From Candidatus Colwelliibacteriota bacterium (GTDB lineage: Bacteria > Patescibacteriota > Minisyncoccia > UBA6257 > Colwellbacteraceae): DNA of 33,189 nt. This document shows, in pieces, positions 14,825 through 22,923 of this stretch. How positions within the stretch are numbered: the first letter of the stretch is position 1; every line of letters begins with the position of its first letter. A model generated the notes under the pieces. The model was not told the origin of the DNA. It was given only the letters and a program-made list of their open reading frames with translations, and made no database searches. A program made the translations under genes and the position numbers. The stretch covers positions 1-33,189 of the forward strand of contig JAUYKE010000014.1 in NCBI GenBank assembly GCA_030700125.1. Direction: 5' to 3'.

Positions 14825-15493
14825 CTAAGTTTTAGCAATTACAAAAGCAGAGATATTTTTTGCTCCGGAACGTCGGAGAGCTCGCATCGCTTCTTTCATG
14901 GTTGAGCCGGAAGTATAGACATCATCGACCAAAATCACGTTTTGATGTTGAGGCCATCCAGGCCTTTCTCTAACGGTAATGCTATTTTTCACGTTTTCTT
15001 CCCGCTCCTTAGCGTTCTTCATCCCGATTTGTGGCTTGGTGTCTCGGGTGCGCTCCAATAAGGCCTTTTCTACGGGAAGTTGGAAAAGCTGGCTTAGGAC
15101 TTCGGCAATTAGCTCCGCCTGGTTGAAGCCGCGTGCTCTTAAACGGCTTCTGTGGAGGGGAATGGGAACTAGTAAGGAACGAGGAGGCAGGAAGTGAGAA
15201 ACCAGGGAGGAGTTAGTGCTTAGCCATCTCATCATGAGCTTTTCGAGAGGCGCTCGGGCTGCTAGGAAGCCATTGTATTTAAAATAATGGAGAAGTTCCC
15301 TTAGGGCACTTGTTTCATAAGAACCGAGCGCTATGAGGTTGAATCGGGGGTCAGGTCTAAAGATATTGGAGTAGACCTTAATTCCGGTAAAGCAGATATC
15401 ACAAAGGAGATTTTCTTTTTCTTCCAGTCCATTAAGGTAAGTTCGGCAATTAAGACAGATTGGAGGGAAGAGGATATCTAATAAACTCACCAT
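14825..15493 (-). CDS. comF: ComF family protein (phosphoribosyltransferase-like)
   Basis: ComF is needed for DNA uptake during natural transformation in many bacteria. The 222-residue protein has the N-terminal zinc-finger-like Cys set (C-L-N-C near residue 13 and C-D-I-C near 31) and a C-terminal type I phosphoribosyltransferase domain with the PRPP loop V-I-L-V-D-D-V-Y-T-S-G-S-T near 190. R-L-R-A-R-G-F-N-Q-A near 120 is also characteristic. It is divergent from the pilM operon across only 34 bp, so the two may share control; this supports a DNA-uptake role for that pilus. Confidence 0.9.
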   Translation of the reverse strand: MVSLLDILFPPICLNCRTYLNGLEEKENLLCDICFTGIKVYSNIFRPDPRFNLIALGSYETSALRELLHYFKYNGFLAARAPLEKLMMRWLSTNSSLVSHFLPPRSLLVPIPLHRSRLRARGFNQAELIAEVLSQLFQLPVEKALLERTRDTKPQIGMKNAKEREENVKNSITVRERPGWPQHQNVILVDDVYTSGSTMKEAMRALRRSGAKNISAFVIAKT

Positions 15494-15527
15494 ATAACCT
15501 TATGATACAATTATATTATATAGAGCT
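15494..15527. promoter_or_regulatory. Divergent comF/pilM promoter region
   Basis: A 34-bp AT-rich gap separates two divergent start codons. On the minus strand TATAAT occurs twice (complement of 15510-15515 and 15515-15520), followed by a short AAGG before the comF ATG. On the plus strand TATATT/TATTAT (15512-15519) lie about 8-10 nt before the pilM ATG, implying a very short leader. The -10 boxes overlap, so the two promoters probably compete. Confidence 0.45.
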
Positions 15528-16616
15528 ATGCCTTCTTCAGGTTTTTTTAATTCAGCCAAAAATTTCTTTAGAGAAGATTCTTACTTAGCAGTAGATATTG
15601 GTACAGCTTCAGTTAAAATAGTTGAGCTTGGAAGTTCAAATGGGAAACCACTGCTTAAAAATTATGCCCTTCTCGAAACTAGCGGCCACCTTGAGAGGTT
15701 AAATGATGCCATCCAGACAAGTAGTCTAAAGATTGTTGACAAAGAAACTGTAGGGCTTGTTAAGGTTCTATTGAAAGAGATGAAAACGAAAGCTAAGTCT
15801 GTTATCGCTTCATTGCCAGCATTCTCCGCTTTTACTGCCCTATTGGATATTCCAGTAATGTCGACTAAAGAAATATCTCAGGCACTGCAGTACCAGGCAG
15901 GAAATTTTGTCCCTCTACCTCTAACGGAGGTTACTATCGATTGGCTGCGGGTGAAGGAATTTGAGGACGAAAAAGGAGTGAAGAAGCAGAGGCTTTTTCT
16001 AGTGGCGGTTCCTAACGAACAGATTAAAAGATACCAAAATATTTTTAGATTGGCCGGTTTAAACCTGCAGGTTCTGGAAATTGAAACTTTAAGCTTAGCG
16101 AGGATTTTAACGAGGGACGATCCCACTACCACTCTTATTGTTGATATTGGTGCCCGGTCAACAGCGATCGCTATCGCCGGCGGTGGATTTCTCAAATATA
16201 ATTCTCAGACTGATTTTGCCGGAGGGTTCTTAACCCAAGCAATAAGCAACGGCCTAGGTATTAATATTCGTCGGGCGGAAGAGTTGAAAAGACGCCGGGG
16301 TCTTTTAGGGACTGGGGGGGAGTACGAAATATCCACATTAATGATTCCGTATTTAGATGTTATACTTGGAGAGGTAAGGCGAGTGAAAAATTTGTATGAG
16401 AAAAACTACCAGGAGAAAGTAGAGCGGGTTATCCTTGCCGGTGGAGGGGCTAATCTCCTGGGTCTCGAGAAATACGTTGCCGACGAGTTCAAACTCCCTG
16501 CCTTAAAAGCCAGTCCTTTTAGTAAGTTCGGTTATTCGCCTGTTATGACTCCCTTAGTCGGCAGTTTAGGAGCGCCCTTAGCTGTCTCTATCGGGTTAGG
16601 AATAAGACAAATTTAA
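15528..16616 (+). CDS. pilM: Type IV pilus assembly protein PilM
   Basis: PilM is the cytoplasmic actin-like ATPase that docks on the PilN tail and links the motor to the inner-membrane platform. The 362-residue protein has Y-L-A-V-D-I-G-T-A-S-V-K near residue 19, L-I-V-D-I-G-A-R-S-T near 203 and I-L-A-G-G-G-A-N near 302, the three nucleotide-binding motifs of the FtsA/PilM fold. It is of normal length. It starts the long pilus operon and lies 1 nt before the PilN-like gene. ATG 15528 is the natural start; there is no Shine-Dalgarno site. Confidence 0.93.
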   Translation: MPSSGFFNSAKNFFREDSYLAVDIGTASVKIVELGSSNGKPLLKNYALLETSGHLERLNDAIQTSSLKIVDKETVGLVKVLLKEMKTKAKSVIASLPAFSAFTALLDIPVMSTKEISQALQYQAGNFVPLPLTEVTIDWLRVKEFEDEKGVKKQRLFLVAVPNEQIKRYQNIFRLAGLNLQVLEIETLSLARILTRDDPTTTLIVDIGARSTAIAIAGGGFLKYNSQTDFAGGFLTQAISNGLGINIRRAEELKRRRGLLGTGGEYEISTLMIPYLDVILGEVRRVKNLYEKNYQEKVERVILAGGGANLLGLEKYVADEFKLPALKASPFSKFGYSPVMTPLVGSLGAPLAVSIGLGIRQI

Positions 16617-16617
16617 A

Positions 16618-17175
16618 ATGCCTCCTCAATACTCAAATCCAAGTTTAAATAACCAGCTCTTGACCGCGCAGGAGAGAATTCCATCCGGGGTACCTCGGGG
16701 ATTTTTAGCTTTCAACATTATTCTTTTTCTAGCCATGTTGCTTGGTTATTTAGCTTTGACTTTCGGCTACGGCCCATATCTTAAAGGGGAGATAAAGGAT
16801 TCGAAAGACAAACTAGGTGCCCTGGAAAAACAGGTTTCGATTGAAGATCAGGAGGAACTCGTTCGCCTTTACTCTCAAATTAATAACATTGATGGATTAT
16901 TATCTTCTCATGTTTTAGCTTCTCGGGTATTGGCGTTCCTGGAGGCGAATACCGCCAAGCGGGCGACCTATGCCGGGGCCGATCTTTCTGTATTGGACAG
17001 ACGTCTTATTCTTGAGGGGGTAGCTGCCTCCTATGACGAACTGGTGCAGCAGTTAGCGGCCTATGAGCGGGCGCCGGAAGTAGAGCGAACAAATTTGGAG
17101 GGGTCGGATGCAAGCGGCGGGGTAGTGAGATTTAAAGTCAGTTTGACTCTAAAACCTGAAGTATTTAAACCATGA
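16618..17175 (+). CDS. pilN: PilN-like pilus platform protein
   Basis: The 185-residue protein has a cytoplasmic N-terminus of about 30 residues, one membrane helix at about 31-50, a coiled-coil-like segment (56-85) and a small alpha/beta domain, the layout of PilN. In the canonical complex the N-terminal tail binds PilM and the periplasmic-side domain pairs with PilO. Sequence similarity is low, as usual for this family in CPR, so the call rests on size, topology and position between pilM and the PilO-like gene. It overlaps the next gene by 4 bp (ATGA). Confidence 0.75.
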   Translation: MPPQYSNPSLNNQLLTAQERIPSGVPRGFLAFNIILFLAMLLGYLALTFGYGPYLKGEIKDSKDKLGALEKQVSIEDQEELVRLYSQINNIDGLLSSHVLASRVLAFLEANTAKRATYAGADLSVLDRRLILEGVAASYDELVQQLAAYERAPEVERTNLEGSDASGGVVRFKVSLTLKPEVFKP

Positions 17176-17729
17176 AACCAGCGACGAAAAGATTGGTATC
17201 CATTTTGATTAGCTTGGTATTTCTCGTTGGAGCGGTAATTCTTTTTACCTCACTGGTTCTTCCTGCGTACAGAACAATTCAGGAATTAAGGGGGGAGAAA
17301 AGCGCTTTAGCCGCCGTATTTGAAAAAGAAGAGAAATTAGTGAAAGCGGCCGGTCGTTTGCTTAACGAATACCAGAATGCCCGTGATGTTCGAGACACCT
17401 TATCGCTTGTTCTGCCGACAGAAGAAGCTACTTCGGGCATAATTAATCAGGTGCAGGGTATTGCCAAAACCACCGGCGTTGCAGTTGACGGGATTAATGT
17501 GGAGGCCGCACCTCTCGAGTTCCAGGACACAGGCTCGGTAGCTGAACCAGTTGGCATCCTCAAAATAACGGTAAGATTAAGGGGAAGTTACGAAGGGTTA
17601 AGGTCGTATATTCAGTCAATTGAAACTAATGTGAGAATTATTGATGTTGACTCCTTCGTGGTTGTCGGAGGAAGTACCAAAGATCCGCTTAGTGCTAATT
17701 TGGTTATCCGTACTTATTACCAAAGATAA
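17172..17729 (+). CDS. pilO: PilO-like pilus platform protein
   Basis: A 185-residue bitopic protein: membrane helix at about 9-30, coiled-coil-like segment (35-60), then a ferredoxin-like domain that includes L-P-T-E-E-A-T-S-G-I-I and, near the end, Y-E-G-L-R-S-Y-I-Q-S-I-E, a typical PilO segment. PilO dimerises with PilN and helps align the platform with the pilus. The gene order pilM-pilN-pilO supports the call. Its stop is directly followed by the ATG of the next gene. Confidence 0.8.
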   Translation: MKPATKRLVSILISLVFLVGAVILFTSLVLPAYRTIQELRGEKSALAAVFEKEEKLVKAAGRLLNEYQNARDVRDTLSLVLPTEEATSGIINQVQGIAKTTGVAVDGINVEAAPLEFQDTGSVAEPVGILKITVRLRGSYEGLRSYIQSIETNVRIIDVDSFVVVGGSTKDPLSANLVIRTYYQR

Positions 17730-18032
17730 ATGGCTATTTTAGTGGAAGAAGAAACAGGAAGAAAAGGTGTTTTTGGCGTTTTCATTATTGCAGCTATTGT
17801 AATTCTTCTTGGGGCGGCGACTTACTATCTTTTTTTTGCTCCGACACCATTTATTGAAGTAGTTATCCCTTCGAGGCTGGAGACAGTTTCAAAAATTTCG
17901 GAAAGCGGTTTCAATACATCGGCCGTTTTCAACTCCCCCGTTTATAGGTCCTTGCGGCAGTATGTAGACGAGCCGGTTCTAGGAGAAATTGGAAGACCTA
18001 ATCCCTTTAGCCCATGGACGACAAGACCTTAG
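17730..18032 (+). CDS. Small PilP-like membrane protein
   Basis: A 100-residue protein with one membrane helix at about 14-36 and a short outer region ending in G-R-P-N-P-F-S-P-W. The G-R-x-N-P-F motif is characteristic of PilP and GspC-type proteins just after the membrane-proximal linker, but the usual PilP beta domain is missing. In a cell with no outer-membrane secretin such a domain has no partner, which may explain the truncation. It begins directly after the PilO-like stop and overlaps pilB by 19 bp. Confidence 0.55.
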   Translation: MAILVEEETGRKGVFGVFIIAAIVILLGAATYYLFFAPTPFIEVVIPSRLETVSKISESGFNTSAVFNSPVYRSLRQYVDEPVLGEIGRPNPFSPWTTRP

Positions 18033-19753
18033 TTGATGCTCTGGTTGGGGATTCTCTAATTTCGGTTGAGTTGGCCGAACAAATTCTTAAAGAAGCATCT
18101 GTTTCTAATAAATCAGCCGAGGAAGTAATTTACGGCCGCCGGCTGGTAGATGAAGAGACGGCCGCCGGTGTCAAAAGTAAAATTTTAGGTATTCCTTATC
18201 GGAAGATAAAGTCGAACGATATCCCGGAAGCGGTCCTTAAATTGATTTCCCAGGAAACAGCAACTACTTATGGAATGATTCCCTTGGAGCTCAAAGACAA
18301 GATGCTCATTGTAGGGATGATTAGGCCATGGGATGTAAGAGCCCAAGAGGCGCTACGCTTCGTCGCTAAAAGGAATCAATTGAGTTTAGGAGTTTTTGTT
18401 ATTACGCCGAATGATTGGGAGATGGTGCTGCGGCGTTATGCCCCTTATCAGTCGGAGATTGAGAAAGCTCTTAGGGCAGTGGGTACCATTAAGTCGGGCA
18501 CCGGCCTCTCGCCCCTTCTTAAAGGGGTCGGCCTCGAAGAAGGGATTACTGTCGAGGAGGCACCAATTATAAAAATTGTCGCCTCTACATTGAAGACAGC
18601 CGTCGAGCGAGAGGCTTCCGATATTCACATTGAGCCTCAGCGGTCAAGATTGAGAGTGAGATTCAGGATTGACGGTTTGCTTCAGGAGGTTGCTTCTCTT
18701 CCTATTGAGCTTCACCAGCCAATTGTCTCCCGAGTCAAAATCCTCTCTAACCTAAAGATAGATGAGACAAGAATTCCTCAAGACGGCCGTTTTCGGACTG
18801 TAATTTTCGGAAAAGATATTGACTTCCGGGTTTCTACCTTTCCGACTCCGCCTGGTGAAAAAGCAGCTATTCGGGTGCTTGACCCAAAAATCGGATTAAG
18901 GCGAGTTGCTGATTTGGGTTTGGTCGGGAAGACGGCCGAGCTGGTGGGGGATGCAATTAAGAAACCCTTCGGAATGATTCTTGTTACCGGTCCGACAGCC
19001 AGTGGTAAGACAACTACTATCTATGCCTTACTTCAGATTCTGAATAAAGAAGATACTAATATCCTTAGCCTTGAAGACCCGGTTGAATATTTCATTGACG
19101 GGGTCAACCAGTCTCAAGTAAGGCCGGAAATAGGTTACAGCTTTGCTTCCGGCTTGAGGCAAATTCTGCGTCAGGATCCGGATGTAATTATGGTAGGTGA
19201 GATTCGAGACAGTGAAACAGCCGGATTGGCGGTTCATGCCGCGCTGACCGGCCAGATAGTTTTAAGCACTCTCCATACCAATAACGCTATCGGTGCTATT
19301 CCCCGTTTGATTGATATGAAGGTAGACCCCTTCCTCTTACCTTCGTCGCTCAACCTGATGATGTCTCAGAGATTAGTAAGCCGCCTGTGCCAAAATTGCC
19401 GAGAGGAGGTAGCCGCGCCGCCAGAGGTAGAAAAAATTATAAGCGAGGAGCTAGGAAAACTGCCCGGAGCGCTAAAAACAGAAATTAAGTACAAGCCACC
19501 CTATAAATTGTTCCGGTCTCGAGGATGTAAAACTTGCCGAGATAAAGGAGTAAGCGGCCGGATTGCCATCATTGAAGCTTTCTCGATGACCAGAGAGTTA
19601 GAGGAGATTATAAATAGCGAACCAACCGAGAGGAGGATTTATGATGAAGCGGTAAGACAGGGGATGGTGTCTCTGAGGCAAGACGGGATTCTGAAAGCGT
19701 TGCAAGGGATAGTGTCAATTGAGGAAGTATTGAGGGAAACAGCTGAGAGCTAG
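18014..19753 (+). CDS. pilB: Type IV pilus extension ATPase PilB
   Basis: PilB hydrolyses ATP to extend the pilus. The 579-residue protein has an N-terminal GspE-type domain (1-150), an N2 domain with E-A-S-D-I-H-I-E-P (about 200-208), Walker A G-P-T-A-S-G-K-T-T near 326 (the family norm is G-P-T-G-S-G-K), an Asp box, Walker B D-P-D-V-I-M-V-G-E-I-R-D, a His box, and the zinc-binding pairs C-Q-N-C and C-K-T-C in the C-terminal region. The zinc site separates PilB from PilT. The Gly-to-Ala change in the P-loop is mild and probably tolerated. It follows the PilP-like gene with overlap. Confidence 0.95.
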   Translation: MDDKTLVDALVGDSLISVELAEQILKEASVSNKSAEEVIYGRRLVDEETAAGVKSKILGIPYRKIKSNDIPEAVLKLISQETATTYGMIPLELKDKMLIVGMIRPWDVRAQEALRFVAKRNQLSLGVFVITPNDWEMVLRRYAPYQSEIEKALRAVGTIKSGTGLSPLLKGVGLEEGITVEEAPIIKIVASTLKTAVEREASDIHIEPQRSRLRVRFRIDGLLQEVASLPIELHQPIVSRVKILSNLKIDETRIPQDGRFRTVIFGKDIDFRVSTFPTPPGEKAAIRVLDPKIGLRRVADLGLVGKTAELVGDAIKKPFGMILVTGPTASGKTTTIYALLQILNKEDTNILSLEDPVEYFIDGVNQSQVRPEIGYSFASGLRQILRQDPDVIMVGEIRDSETAGLAVHAALTGQIVLSTLHTNNAIGAIPRLIDMKVDPFLLPSSLNLMMSQRLVSRLCQNCREEVAAPPEVEKIISEELGKLPGALKTEIKYKPPYKLFRSRGCKTCRDKGVSGRIAIIEAFSMTRELEEIINSEPTERRIYDEAVRQGMVSLRQDGILKALQGIVSIEEVLRETAES

Positions 19754-19760
19754 CATATGT

Positions 19761-19904
19761 CCCACCACCTATTGCCTATCGGAACTCGGAATAATTTTGC
19801 TCCAGCGGCAAAATTTTCCTACCTCTCGGCTTGCCAGTCCGATGTGCGTCGGACACCAAGCTGGCAAGCCTCCGAGGATGTTCCGTACGGCAATAGATGG
19901 TGGG
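19761..19904. repeat. Nested multi-hairpin element between pilB and pilT
   Basis: A 144-nt structure with nested arms. Closing stem: CCCACCACCTATTGCC (19761-19776) with 19889-19904, 15 of 16 paired. Next: CGGAAC (19780-19785) with GTTCCG (19880-19885). Inside it sit two arms: a 12-bp hairpin with a single T bulge (19788-19800/19808-19819), and GGCTTGCCAG (19828-19837) with CTGGCAAGCC (19861-19870), tipped by GTCCGA/TCGGAC (19837-19854). A 56-codon frame (19757-19927) is open through it, but its sequence is dictated by the hairpins, so I do not call it a gene. It may be an RNA element or a small non-autonomous repeat. Confidence 0.75.
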
Positions 19905-19935
19905 TTAATGCTTTGATTGTAATATAATTAAAGAG

Positions 19936-21006
19936 ATGGATTATAAGACTAAACTTAACGACTTATTGGTGGTGGCTGCCAAGCAGAATGCTTCTGACTT
20001 TCATCTCGCTGTTGGTAAAAAGCCGACCTTGAGAGTGGACGGGATGCTTATTGGGCTGGAGCAGGAACAGATTTTGACTCCCGAAGATACTCAAGGGTTG
20101 GTCTTGGCGCTTCTTACGCCCGCGCAGAAAGAAAAATTTTTGAAATACGGCGATCTTGATTTTTCCTATGCTCTTGAGGATAAGGCCCGCTTTAGGGTCA
20201 ATGCCTATTTTCAGCGGGGCTTTATGGCTGCGGCTCTTCGTTTAATTCCGGCAGTGATTAGAACCGTTGAGGAGCTTAATCTCCCGCCGGTTTTTAAAAA
20301 ATTCACTAGTTTAAATCAAGGGTTTGTTTTGGTAGTGGGACCGGCGGGGCACGGTAAGAGTACCACCTTAGCGGCTCTTTTAGATGAGATTAATCATTCT
20401 CGGATGGATCATATTATTACGATTGAAGATCCGATTGAGTATCTCTTTGTTCAAGACCGCTCGATTATTTCCCAACGGGAAATTCAAAGTGATAGCCCAA
20501 GCTTCCATCGGTCACTGCGGTCTCTTTTGCGTCAGGATCCGGACGTCATTATGATCGGGGAGATGCGGGATCAAGAGTCGATTGCAACGGCGCTCACAGC
20601 CGCTGAAACGGGGCATCTAGTTTTCTCCACACTCCATACCAATTCGGCTGCCCAAACAATTGACCGAATTATCGATTCTTTCCCGGGCCCTCAGCAAGGT
20701 CAGATCCGTTCGCAGCTGGCGGCCACTTTAGTGAGCATCGTTTCCCAGCGGTTAGTGCCAAGGATTGAGGGCGGGCGGATCCCGGCTGCCGAAGTGATGT
20801 TTATTAACTCGGCTATTCGCAACCTTATTAGAGAGAATAAGGTTTATCAGATAGATTTGGTGATCGAGACAAGCGTCCAGGAGGGGATGGCGACATTAAA
20901 TCGATCGCTTGCGGAGCTCGTAAGAAGAAAAGAAGTAACGTTTGATAACGCCGAGCTTTATTCACCAAACCCTGCTGAGTTAAGGGTGCTTTTAGAAAGA
21001 ATGTGA
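19936..21006 (+). CDS. pilT: Type IV pilus retraction ATPase PilT
   Basis: PilT powers pilus retraction. The 356-residue protein has the N-terminal PAS-like domain with A-S-D-F-H-L-A-V-G-K-K-P, Walker A G-P-A-G-H-G-K-S-T-T near 135, an Asp box (I-T-I-E-D-P-I-E-Y), Walker B D-P-D-V-I-M-I-G-E-M-R-D and the His box L-V-F-S-T-L-H-T-N. It lacks the zinc Cys pairs of PilB. The C-terminal A-I-R-N-L-I-R-E-N-K region is typical of PilT. It is separated from pilB by the nested hairpin element, so it may have its own control, for example at TATAAT (19922-19927). Confidence 0.95.
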   Translation: MDYKTKLNDLLVVAAKQNASDFHLAVGKKPTLRVDGMLIGLEQEQILTPEDTQGLVLALLTPAQKEKFLKYGDLDFSYALEDKARFRVNAYFQRGFMAAALRLIPAVIRTVEELNLPPVFKKFTSLNQGFVLVVGPAGHGKSTTLAALLDEINHSRMDHIITIEDPIEYLFVQDRSIISQREIQSDSPSFHRSLRSLLRQDPDVIMIGEMRDQESIATALTAAETGHLVFSTLHTNSAAQTIDRIIDSFPGPQQGQIRSQLAATLVSIVSQRLVPRIEGGRIPAAEVMFINSAIRNLIRENKVYQIDLVIETSVQEGMATLNRSLAELVRRKEVTFDNAELYSPNPAELRVLLERM

Positions 21007-21018
21007 GGGCTTGATTGA

Positions 21019-21031
21019 CCGCCGCAGGCGG
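21019..21031. repeat. GC-rich mini-hairpin after pilT
   Basis: CCGCC-GCA-GGCGG is a perfect 5-bp hairpin just after the pilT stop, AT-rich sequence following. It resembles the short GC-rich palindromes seen elsewhere in the window (pth) and could also help end transcription, although no clear T-run follows. Confidence 0.45.
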
Positions 21032-21045
21032 GCAGTTCAAACCTT

Positions 21046-21147
21046 ACCCCGCACATAAATTTATAAAAAGATGGTTCAAATAAAAGACAGAGGAATAGAA
21101 TTTACATCAAGAGTTGAGGGATACCAGCTTAAATTTATGTGCGGGGT
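21046..21147. repeat. 18-bp inverted repeat around a 66-nt loop
   Basis: ACCCCGCACATAAATTTA (21046-21063) is perfectly inverted at 21130-21147, with 66 nt between. The right arm lies inside the small ORF at 21071, while the left arm lies in its leader. In RNA this long stem would enclose the ORF start; in DNA it could be the ends of a tiny insertion. Confidence 0.8.
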
Positions 21148-21184
21148 GCTCGTGTTTATAGCTATTCGCTTCGCTCATAGATAA
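21071..21184 (+). CDS. Possible 37-residue membrane microprotein
   Basis: An ATG-started frame of 37 codons fills the gap between pilT and pilC and stops at TAA 21182-21184, 2 nt before the pilC ATG. The first half is polar (M-V-Q-I-K-D-R-G-I-E-F-T); the second is hydrophobic (F-M-C-G-V-L-V-F-I-A-I) with a basic end, like a short single-pass membrane peptide. The close spacing could couple it to pilC. There is no ribosome site and it overlaps the inverted repeat at 21046-21147, so chance is a real possibility. I recognise no family. Confidence 0.25.
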   Translation: MVQIKDRGIEFTSRVEGYQLKFMCGVLVFIAIRFAHR

Positions 21185-21186
21185 AC

Positions 21187-22404
21187 ATGGCAAGGTTTAG
21201 ATACAAGGCTAGAACTCAAAAAGGAGAACTGCAAATTGGTTTCGTTGACGCTGCTACGAGGAATGAAGCAGTCAATCTTTTAACCGGTCACCAACTTTAC
21301 GTCCTTCTAATTGAGGAGATTACGCAGGGCGGTTGGTATAATCGCATTGTTGGTTACTTCAATCGGGTTAAGACCAAAGAGTTGGTTGTCTTTACGCGGC
21401 AGTTTGCTACCCTTTTATCGGCTGAAATTGCCTTAAGCGATGCTCTTCAAACGCTCGAGCGCCAGACGGTTAATCCATTTTTGAGAGCAACAATACGAGA
21501 AGTGGTAACCGACGTTGATTCTGGCCTCTCTTTATCCCAGGCGCTGGAGAAGCATGATTATGTCTTTTCGCCTTTTTTCATTAATTTAATTAAGTCCGCC
21601 GAGATTACCGGACGAGTAGCTGAAGCGGTTAACTATCTGGCTGATTATACTGAGAAGCAGTCGATTTTAATGAGCCGAGTAAGAAATGCCCTTATGTATC
21701 CGGTGATTACAATCCTCTTGTTTTTGGTGGTCGTGGGGGTGATGACGGCTAAAGTATTCCCGGCAATCGGTCCGGTTTTTGTCGAGGCGGGAGTAGAGAT
21801 GCCGTTTTTCACTAAAATCTTAATAGGGGTTGGGGGAATTATAGCCGTTTGGTGGTGGGCGATACTTTTAGCCCTAATTCTCTTGATATTTTTCACTCTC
21901 GACTATTTGCGGACGACCGAAGGCCGGACCCTGCGGGATGAAATCCTTTTGCGACTCCCATTTTTCAAGAATCTTTTAAAAGAGCTTTACGTAGCCCGGT
22001 TTGCCGAATCGTTAAGCGTTCTCTTAAAGGGAGGGATTCCAATTGCTCAAGCGATTGAGATTACCGGTCGGGTAATCGGAAACGTTGCTTACAGGGACCT
22101 CTTGCACCAGATGGCGATTGACGTTACCCGTGGCGAGACTTTGTCCCAGTCATTATTAAAGAAGCAGGAACTTTTCCCGCTTTTAGTAAGTCAAATGGTG
22201 GGTATAGGAGAGACCACCGGCCGGCTGGACGAACTCTTGGGGCGAGTTTCCCAATTCTACACCCGAGAGGTTGATGACATTGTTGATAATTTAGTAGAGC
22301 TAATTCAGCCGGTTTTAATGATTGTAATTGGGATTTTTGTGGGGCTACTCTTCGCTTCAATACTTATTCCCATCTACAGTTTAGTGCAGTCTCTTCAAGT
22401 GTGA
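21187..22404 (+). CDS. pilC: Type IV pilus inner-membrane platform protein PilC
   Basis: PilC is the polytopic platform around which pilins are assembled and which couples to PilB and PilT. The 405-residue protein has two repeated GspF-type domains (about 60-190 and 260-390), with F-T-R-Q-F-A-T-L-L-S in the first and F-A-E-S-L-S-V-L-L-K-G-G in the second. Membrane segments lie at about 170-195, 210-240 and 375-400. The short N-terminal region starts Y-K-A-R-T-Q-K-G-E, typical of the family. Length is normal. It is 2 nt after the small ORF at 21071 and has no ribosome site of its own. Confidence 0.95.
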   Translation: MARFRYKARTQKGELQIGFVDAATRNEAVNLLTGHQLYVLLIEEITQGGWYNRIVGYFNRVKTKELVVFTRQFATLLSAEIALSDALQTLERQTVNPFLRATIREVVTDVDSGLSLSQALEKHDYVFSPFFINLIKSAEITGRVAEAVNYLADYTEKQSILMSRVRNALMYPVITILLFLVVVGVMTAKVFPAIGPVFVEAGVEMPFFTKILIGVGGIIAVWWWAILLALILLIFFTLDYLRTTEGRTLRDEILLRLPFFKNLLKELYVARFAESLSVLLKGGIPIAQAIEITGRVIGNVAYRDLLHQMAIDVTRGETLSQSLLKKQELFPLLVSQMVGIGETTGRLDELLGRVSQFYTREVDDIVDNLVELIQPVLMIVIGIFVGLLFASILIPIYSLVQSLQV

Positions 22405-22410
22405 TAAGAT

Positions 22411-22434
22411 AGGAGGTAGGAAATGGTGAGCTAG
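22411..22434 (+). promoter_or_regulatory. Strong Shine-Dalgarno with a three-codon ORF before the prepilin
   Basis: AGGAGGT (22411-22417), a near-perfect Shine-Dalgarno, is followed by ATG GTG AGC TAG (22423-22434). The frame is that of the prepilin starting at 22447, but the TAG ends it after three codons. The prepilin ATG at 22447 has no ribosome site of its own. Ribosomes could load here, stop and re-initiate 12 nt later. Confidence 0.5.
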
Positions 22435-22446
22435 TGTGATAATAGT

Positions 22447-22923
22447 ATGAAAGAATTTGAGAAAGGCAGCAATCAGGGATTTACCTTGATTGAGATGCTT
22501 GTAGTTATCATTATCATCTCCTTTTTGATGGGTATTGTTTTAACCGGGACTCTTGGATTTCAAGCTTTGGCAAGGGATACCCGTCGGGCCGGCGATCTAA
22601 GAAATGCTCAGAATTTCCTTGAGCTCTACCTTACCAAGTGCGGCCACTATCCGGGAGATGGGAATTGCAGCACAGCGTATGGTACAAAAACCTGGCCTAC
22701 TTTGGCAGGTATAATGGTTAGTGCTAACATCACTACTCAATTTCCAAAAGAACTTTCCGGTAGGAACTATTATTATGGCGTAAGTGCCGATGGATTAAGC
22801 TACACATTGGGAGCCGAGCTTGAACGCGATCATAACGTCCTCAAGGATGACATTGACGGCACCTCTAACGGCGTGAATTGCGGCAGTGTTACCGACGATA
22901 AAGTTTACTGCATTTCTTCCTAG
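22447..22923 (+). CDS. Type IV prepilin, probable major pilin
   Basis: The 158-residue protein has a short basic leader ending in N-Q-G, the cleavage motif G-F-T-L-I-E-M, and a long hydrophobic helix (about 12-35). A-R-D-T-R-R-A-G-D-L-R-N-A-Q follows, as in PilA/GspG-type major pilins, then a short globular domain with several Cys (a likely disulfide near the C-terminus). Glu at +5 of the mature protein is present. It lies between pilC and the prepilin peptidase gene and ends directly at the pilD start. PilD should cleave after Gly. Position and pattern suggest the main pilin, but abundance cannot be read from sequence. Confidence 0.85.
   Translation: MKEFEKGSNQGFTLIEMLVVIIIISFLMGIVLTGTLGFQALARDTRRAGDLRNAQNFLELYLTKCGHYPGDGNCSTAYGTKTWPTLAGIMVSANITTQFPKELSGRNYYYGVSADGLSYTLGAELERDHNVLKDDIDGTSNGVNCGSVTDDKVYCISS

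Noticed and set aside
19757-19927. A 56-codon ORF between pilB and pilT
   Set aside because: Its whole sequence is dictated by the nested hairpins, there is no ribosome site, and it matches no family I know.
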